Positions 40,365 through 48,840 of a stretch of 64,000 bases of DNA are shown piece by piece. A program made the translations under genes and the position numbers. The first letter of the stretch is position 1. Every line of letters begins with the position of its first letter. Below the pieces are notes generated by a model. That model saw only the letters and a list, made by a program, of their open reading frames with translations, had not been told where the DNA came from and did not search any database. Source of the DNA: Planctomycetaceae bacterium (lineage in GTDB: Bacteria; Planctomycetota; Phycisphaerae; Phycisphaerales; SM1A02); assembly GCA_947490615.1 (NCBI GenBank), contig CANLHK010000002.1, positions 1 to 64,000 on the forward strand, given 5' to 3'.

Positions 40365-41621
40365 TTACGGCGCTTCGTCACTCACGGGCGCGGGCATTTG
40401 CGGCGTGGTCCCGTTGCCGCGACTCGAATCCTCGAAGCCGATGCGCGTGACGGCGCGGTCCGCTTCGACGATGACGCTGCCGTTCCAACCCCAGAGCGCG
40501 TAGCGATCAGCCTGCGCGTAGCCCTCAGGCAGCGTGCGGTAGGCCAACGGGATCGCATCTTGTAGATCGGGAACTTGTGCAAACCCCTTCACGGCATCAG
40601 TGGTCGGGTTGCTCGCGAGGTTCTCGCGGATGATCATTGGATCAAACGGAATCCAACCGATGTCGGGGAGGAAGAACTCGCAGACGAAGCGGAACTCGAC
40701 CGAAGTTCCCTTGTCGTTGGACTTCCTGCGCGAGCGCTCGGTGAGGCAGTAGACGACGCGCGAAGGAATCCCCAAGGCGCGAACTCCCGCCACGCAAGTG
40801 GCTGCGAGTTCAACTGGAGTTCCGCCGCCCGCTTCCAAGCCCCATGCGGTGCCATCGGCGGTGAAGTTGATCCCGCGCAGCGCGCCCTTCTGTCCGTAGA
40901 TGCTCGTGGCGGTGTTGCCAGATCGCCACGCCTTGGTGATCGCGAGGACTGCGTTCTTTGCGGCGAGGTAGGGGCTGACCGAGCGGAATCCACCACGCGT
41001 CGCGCCTTCGGCCATCGTCTTGATCGCCGGAAGTGCGGGATTGATTCCTGGTTCCGCTTTCACAAACCGTTCGGTCCCGCTCGGCCAAGCGCGCGGCCAG
41101 GTGGAGGTTCCTGCGGCGCGCTCATCGACTTGCACTTCCCATCGTTGCGTCTGGTAGGTGGTTCGAATGAGGACATTGTTGGCCACGCCACGACTGAAGG
41201 GAACTTCGTACTTGAGGAGTGCTTCCGCGCTTCCTGCACTGCGCACGAAGATCTTCGAGAGGTCGGGGTTGGTGTCGACGCCATCGACGAGTGCGCGTGC
41301 GGTGGCCTTGGTGAAATCGGTGTCACACCAACTGGTTCGAACGAGCACAGGAATGCCCAAGGTCACGCCCGAGGCTGTGTAGACAGGCGTCGTCGAGACA
41401 TCGACGCGTTGCGAGGTCGTCCCATTGACCGTCACAGTGGGGTTGCGGCCGAGCGTCGAGGCTTGCTGGAACAGCTCCACCTCGAGTCGAACATCCGAGA
41501 TGCGCGGATTGGTGCGCAGCACGACGGCGCGCGGAGTCGCGGCACTTTGCGAACCAGATCCCGCTGCAGTCCACGAGAGTGCGAGTGTGAGAGTCGTCGC
41601 CAAAAACGATGATGCACGCAT
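40365..41621 (-). CDS. Secreted transglutaminase-like domain protein
   Basis: Signal peptide; ELAATCVAGVRALGIPSRVVYC and FFLPDIGWIPFDPM resemble the transglutaminase-like core. Confidence 0.7.
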   Translation of the reverse strand: MRASSFLATTLTLALSWTAAGSGSQSAATPRAVVLRTNPRISDVRLEVELFQQASTLGRNPTVTVNGTTSQRVDVSTTPVYTASGVTLGIPVLVRTSWCDTDFTKATARALVDGVDTNPDLSKIFVRSAGSAEALLKYEVPFSRGVANNVLIRTTYQTQRWEVQVDERAAGTSTWPRAWPSGTERFVKAEPGINPALPAIKTMAEGATRGGFRSVSPYLAAKNAVLAITKAWRSGNTATSIYGQKGALRGINFTADGTAWGLEAGGGTPVELAATCVAGVRALGIPSRVVYCLTERSRRKSNDKGTSVEFRFVCEFFLPDIGWIPFDPMIIRENLASNPTTDAVKGFAQVPDLQDAIPLAYRTLPEGYAQADRYALWGWNGSVIVEADRAVTRIGFEDSSRGNGTTPQMPAPVSDEAP

Positions 41622-41634
41622 GGGGCCTCGCAAG

Positions 41635-42471
41635 CTAGGAGAGCAGCGTCTTCATGCTCGACGGATCAAGCAGATGCTGGAGCGATCCAATGAACTGCGC
41701 AAGGACGAGGTTGATCATGATGATGACCAGGAAGCTCGCCACGAAACTCTCGGTGGCGGCGCGACCAACGCCTGATGCGCCGCCCGAGCAGTGAAATCCC
41801 TTGTAACAACTGATCAAACCAATCGCCAGACCGAAGGCCACGCTCTTGCCGACGCCCGTCATCGGGTCCCACGCGCTGACAAACTGCGCGGTGTAGTGCC
41901 AGTAGTCGGTGTTGGTGACGCCGTGGTATCCCGTGACCACGAGCCAGGCGCCGAGTGAGCCCACGATGTCGGAGTAGACGGTGAGGATCGGCGTCATCAA
42001 GACGCACGCCACGACGCGCGGCACGACCAAGGTGCGCACTGGATCAGCGGCCATGGCGCGCATGGCGTCGAGTTGCTCGGTGACCCGCATTGAGCCAAGT
42101 TCGGCCGCGAGTGAGCCGCCGACGCGTCCAGCGAGCATGACCGCTGCGAGCACGGGACCGATCTGCTTGGTGACGGCAGCATTGATGATGCCGCCGATCT
42201 GCTGCTCTTGACCGAGGGCTGCAAATTGGTCGTAGCCTTCAAGTGCAAGGATCATTCCGATGAAGGCGCCCGTGATGGCGACCACGAGCACGCTGGCGGC
42301 GCCGACGGAGTAGAGCTGTGGACCGAGCTGGCGCCAACGAATCCACGACTGTGGCTCGAAGATGGCAATGCGCGTCGCATACAAGCAGAACGACGAGAAG
42401 CGTCCGAGGCCGTCAAGCGTGAGAATCGTGGACTGGCCGATCTGGGAGAGTGCTCGCACCGAACTCTGCAT
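41635..42471 (-). CDS. MlaE-like lipid ABC transporter permease
   Basis: TGAFIGMILALEGYDQFAALGQEQQIGGIINAAVTKQIGPVLAAVMLAGRVGGSLAAELGSMRVTEQLDAMRAMA is the MlaE core. Confidence 0.9.
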   Translation of the reverse strand: MQSSVRALSQIGQSTILTLDGLGRFSSFCLYATRIAIFEPQSWIRWRQLGPQLYSVGAASVLVVAITGAFIGMILALEGYDQFAALGQEQQIGGIINAAVTKQIGPVLAAVMLAGRVGGSLAAELGSMRVTEQLDAMRAMAADPVRTLVVPRVVACVLMTPILTVYSDIVGSLGAWLVVTGYHGVTNTDYWHYTAQFVSAWDPMTGVGKSVAFGLAIGLISCYKGFHCSGGASGVGRAATESFVASFLVIIMINLVLAQFIGSLQHLLDPSSMKTLLS

Positions 42472-42523
42472 CGCGGTGTTATACGCGGAGGCTCTTGGCA
42501 GAACGCACGATTCGGAAAAACAA

Positions 42524-42549
42524 CGCCGGCGGGCCGAAGCCCGCCGGCG
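42524..42549 (-). terminator. Intrinsic terminator for the minus-strand gene 42574..45537
   Basis: cgccggcgggc cgaa gcccgccggcg 11-bp perfect stem; minus-strand continuation TTGTTTTT. Confidence 0.88.
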
Positions 42550-42573
42550 TGGATGAATCACACTTCAAGTTGC

Positions 42574-45537
42574 TTACGGGCAAGCGCCCCAAGCGTTCAG
42601 CAGTGCTGCGAGGTCAGCCGAACCCACGGTGCCGCTTCCGTCGAGATCAACGGTCGGATCCGAACTGCCCCATGCGTTGAGCATGGTCGCGAGGTCGGGG
42701 CTTCCGACCGCGCCGCTGCCATCAAAGTCGGCAGGGCATGGGTTGGTGTAGTCGCAGCCAGGATTCGCAGCGCCTGGGCTATCGAAACCTGGAGTGAGCA
42801 CTGGATCGAACGGTCCGATCGTCCAGATCCCCGCGGAGGGGCAGTACGCCAATTGACTTGGAACGAATCCGCCGACATCTGGACCGACGCGGACATCCCC
42901 GTAGACATACTCCGTGCCCACGGGTGGGATCACAGCGCTTTCCACGAACGCGACCGTCTGCAGGACGCTGCTCCACGGCGTGGTGTCAAGGACACCATCG
43001 TCGTTGGTATCAAGGTCATCACCGATCGCGCCCGTGAAGCCAAACACAAGCATGTGCGTCACGTTGTCGGAGTTCTCAAAGATGATCTGCGTGGTGAAGA
43101 GGTCAGCCGCGCCGCCATTCATGATGAAGCCCGTCTTGGCAGCGACGAAGAACCCGTCAGCTGGAATGCGGTTGCCTTGGAGGTTCAACGCGCACTCGAC
43201 GACACCCGAACCAAGCGCCGTGGCGCCGTCACCGATGACAACGTAGGTGAGACCATTGAGAAGGGTGCCTGGTGCACCCGAGATCTCGATGTACTCGTTC
43301 GGGTCAGCAAGCAGGCTGTTCTCATCGATACGAACTTCGCTGATGCCAGCCGCTGGTGGCGTGGTTGGCACAAAGCAAGAGAGGAACGACTGCTCAGCGC
43401 AGCTCGCGTCCCAAGTCACTTCGCAGCAGGTCACATCGACAAGGCAGACTGCGTTGCAGCAAGCACTGTCGCCGCAGCCTGGATTGGCGTGCGGGAGATA
43501 GCAGTCGCCGCCCTTGGGGTTTCCGCAGGCGTAGGCAGGTGGGCAGACCGTGTTGGCGCTGCCTGGCGTGTCGAAGCCTGTTGGATCAGCGACATCGTTG
43601 TGACCAAAGCGCCACGATCCATCGGTGCACTTCACGACATGGAATGGAGCGCCGTCGTAACCCGGTCCAACCGTGGTCGCGGAGTATCCGCACAGCGCGT
43701 CGCCCGAGAGGATCGCCACGCTGTCGATGAGCGAATCCCATGCTGCCGAGTCGAGCGTGCAGTTGTCATCACCGTCGATGTCGGTGTTGGCCAGGCCCGT
43801 GAAGTTGAAGACGAGCAGGTAGGTGACCGTGTCGTTCTCCTCGAGGTTCATCGAGCGGGTCGCGTCAGGAATGCCGAGGTTGAAGGTCGACTCTGCGACG
43901 AGCAGGATGCCGTCCTTGGGGATGATGACGCCATTGAGATTCACGGCGGCTTCGATCACGCCGCTCGGGCTTGCAGCATCACCGATCACGAGGATCGACA
44001 CGCCGTTGAGCACGGTGCCTGGCGCGCCAGCGAGTTCGATGTACTCGTTGGGGAAGTTGGCGCCGACGCTGTTGAGTCGGATCTCGTTGAAGCTGACCAC
44101 TGGAGCTGCACCCGCCGTGAGGCAAGAGGCGCGCGCCTGATCGACGCAAGCCTGATCCCACTCCACAGAGCAGCAGGTTGGATCGATGGCGCAGACGGAG
44201 TTGCAGCAGATCGTGTCCACGCAACCAGGGGAGACATGCACAGCGTGGCAGTTCGCAGCGCCGTTACCGCAGGTGGTGCAGACGGCGTTGGGGAGACCCG
44301 CGCTGTCGAGACCACCGATTGGAGCGAACGGTCCGATGCTCCAAGTCTGAGCAGGATCGCAGCGATACACATGGCCAGGAACGAACGCTCCATCAGGACC
44401 GACGCGGTTGGGTGAGTACCACCATTCCGTGCCCACGGGCGGTGTCGCTGCGGCGGTGAGCACGAGCGAGACCGAGTCAACGATTTCCGTCCATGGCGTC
44501 GTATCAAAGATGCCGTCGTTGTCCGCGTCGAGGTCGGTGTTCACGAGTCCCGTGAAGCCGCGCACGAGCATGTGCGTGACGTTGTCGCCGTTCTCGAAGT
44601 TGAGACCGTTGCCTGCAAGGAGCAGGTTCGCGGTTCCAAGCACAAAGGTCGACTCCGCGCAGACGAAGTAGCCAGAGCCAGGCATCACTTGGCCAGTCAG
44701 TGGCACCACGCCCTCGACAAAGCCCGATGCCTGCACCGCCGAGCCGTCGCCGATGATGATGTAGGTGAGATCGCTGAGGTCGGTGCCTGGTGCACCTGCG
44801 AGCTCGAAGTATTCGCTGTTGTCGGTGCCCGTCTCATCGATGCGCACTTCGTTGATGCGCGTTCCCGTGAGCGCACACGATTGATTCGCAGCGCCAGGAG
44901 AATCCACCGCGCCCGCGCCGAAAGGATCCGAGGCGCCAGCAACCCATTGCGCGATATTCGCGCAGAGCCATGCCGCACTTGGGGCAAGGCCGCCATCGGG
45001 TCCGACGGTGGTCGAGGAGTAGAAGTAGTCGCTCTTGGTGCCGTTGGCGGGAGTCGTCCCAACCACAGCGAGGCTCGAAACCACGCTCGTCCACGGGGTC
45101 ACATCGAGGATGCCGTCATCGTTGGTGTCGAGCTTCTGGCCATCAGCGCCAGAGAAACCGCGCACCACGAAGATCGTGACGTTGTCGTTGCCCTCAAGAT
45201 TGAGCGAGACAGCGAGGTTTGGAATGGCCAGCGACATTGCGGGTTCACCCACAACGAAGAAGCCGCTCGCGGGGACGAAGAGACCATCGAGGTTCACAAC
45301 CTGCTCGATGAATCCGTTCTGTGTTCCAGGAAGCGCAAAGTCATCGTCGCCGACAACCACGATCGAGACGCCCGCAAGCGACTCGCCAGGCGCGCCAGCG
45401 ATTTCGATGAACTCGTCATTGTCCGCGCCAGGTTGCTCCAATCGGAGTTCGTTCAGGCGAAGGGGTGCGTCAGCCATCGCGATCGCCACAAACAGTGACG
45501 GAAGGCAGACAACGCTGGTGAGGGCCAGTCGGCTCAT
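42574..45537 (-). CDS. Large secreted repeat protein: four LTD-like units, Cys-rich modules, C-terminal dockerin-like repeats
   Basis: Repeats starting LNELRLEQPGADNDEFIEIAGAPG / INEVRIDETGTDNSEYFELAGAPG / FNEIRLNSVGANFPNEYIELAGAPG / ISEVRIDENSLLADPNEYIEISGAPG; C-term CPADFDGSGAVGSPDLATMLNAWG...DLDGSGTVGSADLAALLNAWGACP; signal peptide. Confidence 0.85.
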   Translation of the reverse strand: MSRLALTSVVCLPSLFVAIAMADAPLRLNELRLEQPGADNDEFIEIAGAPGESLAGVSIVVVGDDDFALPGTQNGFIEQVVNLDGLFVPASGFFVVGEPAMSLAIPNLAVSLNLEGNDNVTIFVVRGFSGADGQKLDTNDDGILDVTPWTSVVSSLAVVGTTPANGTKSDYFYSSTTVGPDGGLAPSAAWLCANIAQWVAGASDPFGAGAVDSPGAANQSCALTGTRINEVRIDETGTDNSEYFELAGAPGTDLSDLTYIIIGDGSAVQASGFVEGVVPLTGQVMPGSGYFVCAESTFVLGTANLLLAGNGLNFENGDNVTHMLVRGFTGLVNTDLDADNDGIFDTTPWTEIVDSVSLVLTAAATPPVGTEWWYSPNRVGPDGAFVPGHVYRCDPAQTWSIGPFAPIGGLDSAGLPNAVCTTCGNGAANCHAVHVSPGCVDTICCNSVCAIDPTCCSVEWDQACVDQARASCLTAGAAPVVSFNEIRLNSVGANFPNEYIELAGAPGTVLNGVSILVIGDAASPSGVIEAAVNLNGVIIPKDGILLVAESTFNLGIPDATRSMNLEENDTVTYLLVFNFTGLANTDIDGDDNCTLDSAAWDSLIDSVAILSGDALCGYSATTVGPGYDGAPFHVVKCTDGSWRFGHNDVADPTGFDTPGSANTVCPPAYACGNPKGGDCYLPHANPGCGDSACCNAVCLVDVTCCEVTWDASCAEQSFLSCFVPTTPPAAGISEVRIDENSLLADPNEYIEISGAPGTLLNGLTYVVIGDGATALGSGVVECALNLQGNRIPADGFFVAAKTGFIMNGGAADLFTTQIIFENSDNVTHMLVFGFTGAIGDDLDTNDDGVLDTTPWSSVLQTVAFVESAVIPPVGTEYVYGDVRVGPDVGGFVPSQLAYCPSAGIWTIGPFDPVLTPGFDSPGAANPGCDYTNPCPADFDGSGAVGSPDLATMLNAWGSSDPTVDLDGSGTVGSADLAALLNAWGACP

Positions 45538-45835
45538 CGGGTTCTTGCTCCTGCTCTCAAGTTGTTGGGGCTTGCGGCACCATCGCGCGCCGAGGTGGAT
45601 TCGGGTGATGCATTGCGACCCGCGTCGCACTGCACATTCGCGTGATGGAACATTCGGCCAGACACACACACCTGCCAAGAAGGCTCGAATGTACCCAACG
45701 GCGTTTGCGCCCCGAAGTGCCTCATGGAGTGGGCGTCCACAATTGGCCTATTCCTCACGCGAAGCCAACAAACTCTCTCGGCGACGCGTCCGAGAATTGC
45801 AGGGATCTCGCACTTGTGTGAGGGAGAAAAGACAC

Positions 45836-45863
45836 GCGGCGGGACCCAAGTGGATCCCGCCGC
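45836..45863 (-). terminator. Intrinsic terminator for the OmpA-like gene
   Basis: gcggcgggaccc aagt ggatcccgccgc stem (one mismatch); minus-strand continuation GTGTCTTTTCT. Confidence 0.7.
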
Positions 45864-45903
45864 GCGGTGTGTGACTGAGGATGTTGCCGAGCGTGCGCGC
45901 GGC

Positions 45904-46746
45904 TTACTTCAGATTCTCTTCGCTGCCATCGGGAGTCGCAGTCGACTTGATGATGGTTGGATCAGCAACGGTCGTCTCGTTCTCCGTAGCGCGCAGCGAG
46001 TTGGCTGGCATCGAGACGAGGAAGACTTCGACGCGGCGATTCTCTTCGTTGCCCTTGCGGTTGTTGAGCGCGATGGGGCGGTACTCGCCGTAACCAGCGA
46101 CCATGAAGCGGTTCGAGCCGACGCCATCCTTCACGAGCGTGTCCCGAACCGCGATGGCGCGGTGCGCAGAAAGGTGCACATTGGTCGGGTGCTGCGCGAG
46201 AGTGGCGGGCTTGCTGATGCGCACATTGTCGGTGTGTCCGACGACGCGCACTTCGAGGTCAGCCGCAGCATCGCTGTTGAGGATCTCTGCGAACTTCGCC
46301 ATGACCGCTGAAGCCTTCGAGCTGAGCTTGGCGCTTCCTGAATCGAAGGTCACATCGCTCTTGAAGCGGATGACGCCGGTCTTCTCGTCGAACTCGAGCA
46401 CATCGGGGAAGCTGTCGACGAGCGCGACGATGCTCTTCTGCACATCGGCAGGAAGCGTCGACGCACCGATCTGCGCGATGAGTTCATCGATGTTCTTCTG
46501 CATCGCAGCGATCTCGCTGGCGTTGCCGCCATCTTTGATCGAACTCAGACGAGCCATGGCTTCGCCGAGTTGCTTGCGCAACATGTCTTCGTTGGCGCGC
46601 GCGGTGTCGAACTCGTTCTGCATTTGCAGGAGTTGCTGTTCCTTCGCGCGGTAGGCGCTCATGAGATCGTCGTATTGCGTCTGAGGGACGCAGCCAGCGA
46701 GAGAAACAGCGGCGAGAACAGTGATCGGGATGAGAGAGAGGCGCAT
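45904..46746 (-). CDS. OmpA-family lipoprotein
   Basis: Lipobox VSLAGC, coiled coil, OmpA domain VTFDSGSAKLSSKASAVMAKF...VVGHTDNVRI...VAGYGEYRPIALNNRKGNEENRRVEVFL. Confidence 0.88.
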   Translation of the reverse strand: MRLSLIPITVLAAVSLAGCVPQTQYDDLMSAYRAKEQQLLQMQNEFDTARANEDMLRKQLGEAMARLSSIKDGGNASEIAAMQKNIDELIAQIGASTLPADVQKSIVALVDSFPDVLEFDEKTGVIRFKSDVTFDSGSAKLSSKASAVMAKFAEILNSDAAADLEVRVVGHTDNVRISKPATLAQHPTNVHLSAHRAIAVRDTLVKDGVGSNRFMVAGYGEYRPIALNNRKGNEENRRVEVFLVSMPANSLRATENETTVADPTIIKSTATPDGSEENLK

Positions 46747-46936
46747 GGCTTTCCTTGCGTTGGAACAAACTGGTGCATCGGGAAACCGACGCGCGCGTCC
46801 GTTGCGGCGTCGAACTTTCTCGGGGCAAACCATCGTGGCGAGCGTTGAAGCAGACCATCGCGCAAGTTTCCCTGCGCGCGCGGGAGTGTAGTGATTTTCA
46901 GCGGCGCGGGGACCGTTCGCGATCGGATCGCGCTCG

Positions 46937-47353
46937 TCAGTGGACGGCGATGCGCGTGGCCATCGCTGACCGACTGAACGCCTCGTCGAACTCAAACACC
47001 GAGCGGAAGTCGTCGATGGAGTCGTCGGAGCTTCGGTCGAGTCGCCCAGCTGCGATCAACGCGTAGACGATCCGCCCGAAGTCCTCGGTGCGCACGATGT
47101 TCCAATGGCTGAGCACGCACGGAGCCAACATTCCGAAGCGGTCGATGGCGTACTCGTGGAGTCCCATGCAGAGCTGCTGCCCCGTGATGTGGCGCAAGTC
47201 AGGCTCTGGAAGGCCCGCCGCGACGGAGAGTTCGCGCGCTCGGTCCGTCGAGAAGGCCAGCCCCTCGAGGACGAACTGAAAGGCCGCCGACGGATAGCAG
47301 GTGTCCCGCATCGCGGGGTGCGAGAGCTCAAGGATGTTCACCGATGCGGCCAC
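46937..47353 (-). CDS. Minf_1886-family protein
   Basis: AFQFVLEGLAF...RHITGQQLCMGLHEYAIDRFGMLAPCVLSHWNIVRTEDFGRIVYALI. Confidence 0.75.
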   Translation of the reverse strand: MAASVNILELSHPAMRDTCYPSAAFQFVLEGLAFSTDRARELSVAAGLPEPDLRHITGQQLCMGLHEYAIDRFGMLAPCVLSHWNIVRTEDFGRIVYALIAAGRLDRSSDDSIDDFRSVFEFDEAFSRSAMATRIAVH

Positions 47354-47464
47354 TGCGGAGGAGTGTATCGGCTCACCGCGCGAAATCGCTCAAACATCGG
47401 GCTTTGCCCGCGGGCCGAGAGGGTTCCTCACCCACACGGGGAGAGGTTCCGCTACCTTCCGCCC

Positions 47465-48814
47465 ATGCCAAAGGACGGCAGCATGGACGACCCGTCTTCA
47501 CCCCAACGCACCCCGCAGCCCGATCTTCGGACGCTGCACCTTTGGCACATGCAGCCCGTGCGCGACCTTATGGTCATCGCGGCCGTCGCGGGGACGATCT
47601 ACGCGGGCTACGCGATGCGAACGGTCACGGTGCCGCTCCTCGTGGCACTCACGCTGGCGTATCTCTTTGAGCCTGTCGTTTCGCGGATGGCGGCGTGGCG
47701 CGGCATGAACCGACCGCTCGCAGTCTCGGTCATTCTCGGCGGTTTGGCCATGCTGTTGGTGGCGGCAGCAGGAGTTCTCGTCCCACTGGCGGTGGGACAA
47801 ACCCTGTCGTTTGGCGAAAGTCTGCGCAGCGGACGCTACGACGCGGCGATCGAGCGCGCGGTCGAGATCGTTCCTGAGCAGTACCGCGCGGAAGTGCGGG
47901 AATGGACCGAAAGAGTGGTTCACCCGTCGAAGACGACGGGGAGTTCAGGCGCGACGACCTCGGCACCTGCTTCGCAAGGCACGGAAGCGCTTCCGCATGC
48001 AACCGTCGAGGGCGCAGCACCGGCGAAGCCCGCGTCTGGAGCGGACGCTGCGTCCACGAGTGAGCCCGCCAAAGCAAGCGTTGGGTTTTCCATCGATGAG
48101 TCCGTCGTGGCACTGATGGGCGCTGGTTCGCAGCGCGTCTACGCGCTCACGCTCGCGGTCCTGCAGCTCGGACTCGTCGCATTCCTGATCCCGTTCTATT
48201 TCTATTACTTCAGCGTGCACTGGCCATCGATCGTCGGCTACTTCGCGATGTTTGTTCCTGACGCCAAGCGTGAGGGCGTGTTTGAACTCGTGCGCGAGAT
48301 GGATCGCGCCGTTGCAGGGTTCGTCCGCGGCCGCATCGCCATCTGCGTGATCATGGGTGTGCTCTTCGCAGTCGGTTGGCAACTCTGCGGAGTTCCGTAT
48401 GGACTCGCCTTGGGTTTGCTCACGGGCGCGTTCTCCATCGTGCCCTACCTCGGAGGCATCGGGCTTCCCCTCGCAGTTGGACTTCTTGTCGCCGATCAGT
48501 TTGGCGTCGACGAAGCATCGCGCATGAGTTTGTGGGCGATGCTGCTCTGGCCAACGGCGGTGTTCATCATCGTTCAGTCGTTTGAGGGCTATGTGCTCAC
48601 GCCGATCATCGCGGGCAAGGCAACGAATCTCGATCCAGTCACCATCGTCGTCGCGATTCTCGCGGGCGGTTCGGTGGCTGGTGTGTACGGCATGCTGCTA
48701 GCGATTCCTATCGCAGCGTGCGGAAAGATCGCTGCCAAACGCTGGCTCTTGCCGCGGATCATCGATTGGGCACGCGGTCGCGCGACGGATCCGCTTCCGC
48801 TTGATCGACGCTGA
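47465..48814 (+). CDS. AI-2E (PerM-like) family transporter
   Basis: Multiple TMs; PFYFYYFSVHWPSIVGYF, VPYLGGIGLPLAVGLL, FEGYVLTPIIAGKATNLDPVTIVVAILAGGSVAGVYGMLLAIPIAA. Confidence 0.85.
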   Translation: MPKDGSMDDPSSPQRTPQPDLRTLHLWHMQPVRDLMVIAAVAGTIYAGYAMRTVTVPLLVALTLAYLFEPVVSRMAAWRGMNRPLAVSVILGGLAMLLVAAAGVLVPLAVGQTLSFGESLRSGRYDAAIERAVEIVPEQYRAEVREWTERVVHPSKTTGSSGATTSAPASQGTEALPHATVEGAAPAKPASGADAASTSEPAKASVGFSIDESVVALMGAGSQRVYALTLAVLQLGLVAFLIPFYFYYFSVHWPSIVGYFAMFVPDAKREGVFELVREMDRAVAGFVRGRIAICVIMGVLFAVGWQLCGVPYGLALGLLTGAFSIVPYLGGIGLPLAVGLLVADQFGVDEASRMSLWAMLLWPTAVFIIVQSFEGYVLTPIIAGKATNLDPVTIVVAILAGGSVAGVYGMLLAIPIAACGKIAAKRWLLPRIIDWARGRATDPLPLDRR

Positions 48815-48840
48815 AACACCACGACTGTTGGACACGCCTC

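Noticed and set aside
42208-44415. 735-aa plus-strand ORF
   Set aside because: Shadow ORF antisense to the large repeat protein; no recognisable domain, explained by high-GC codon bias and the minus-strand repeats.
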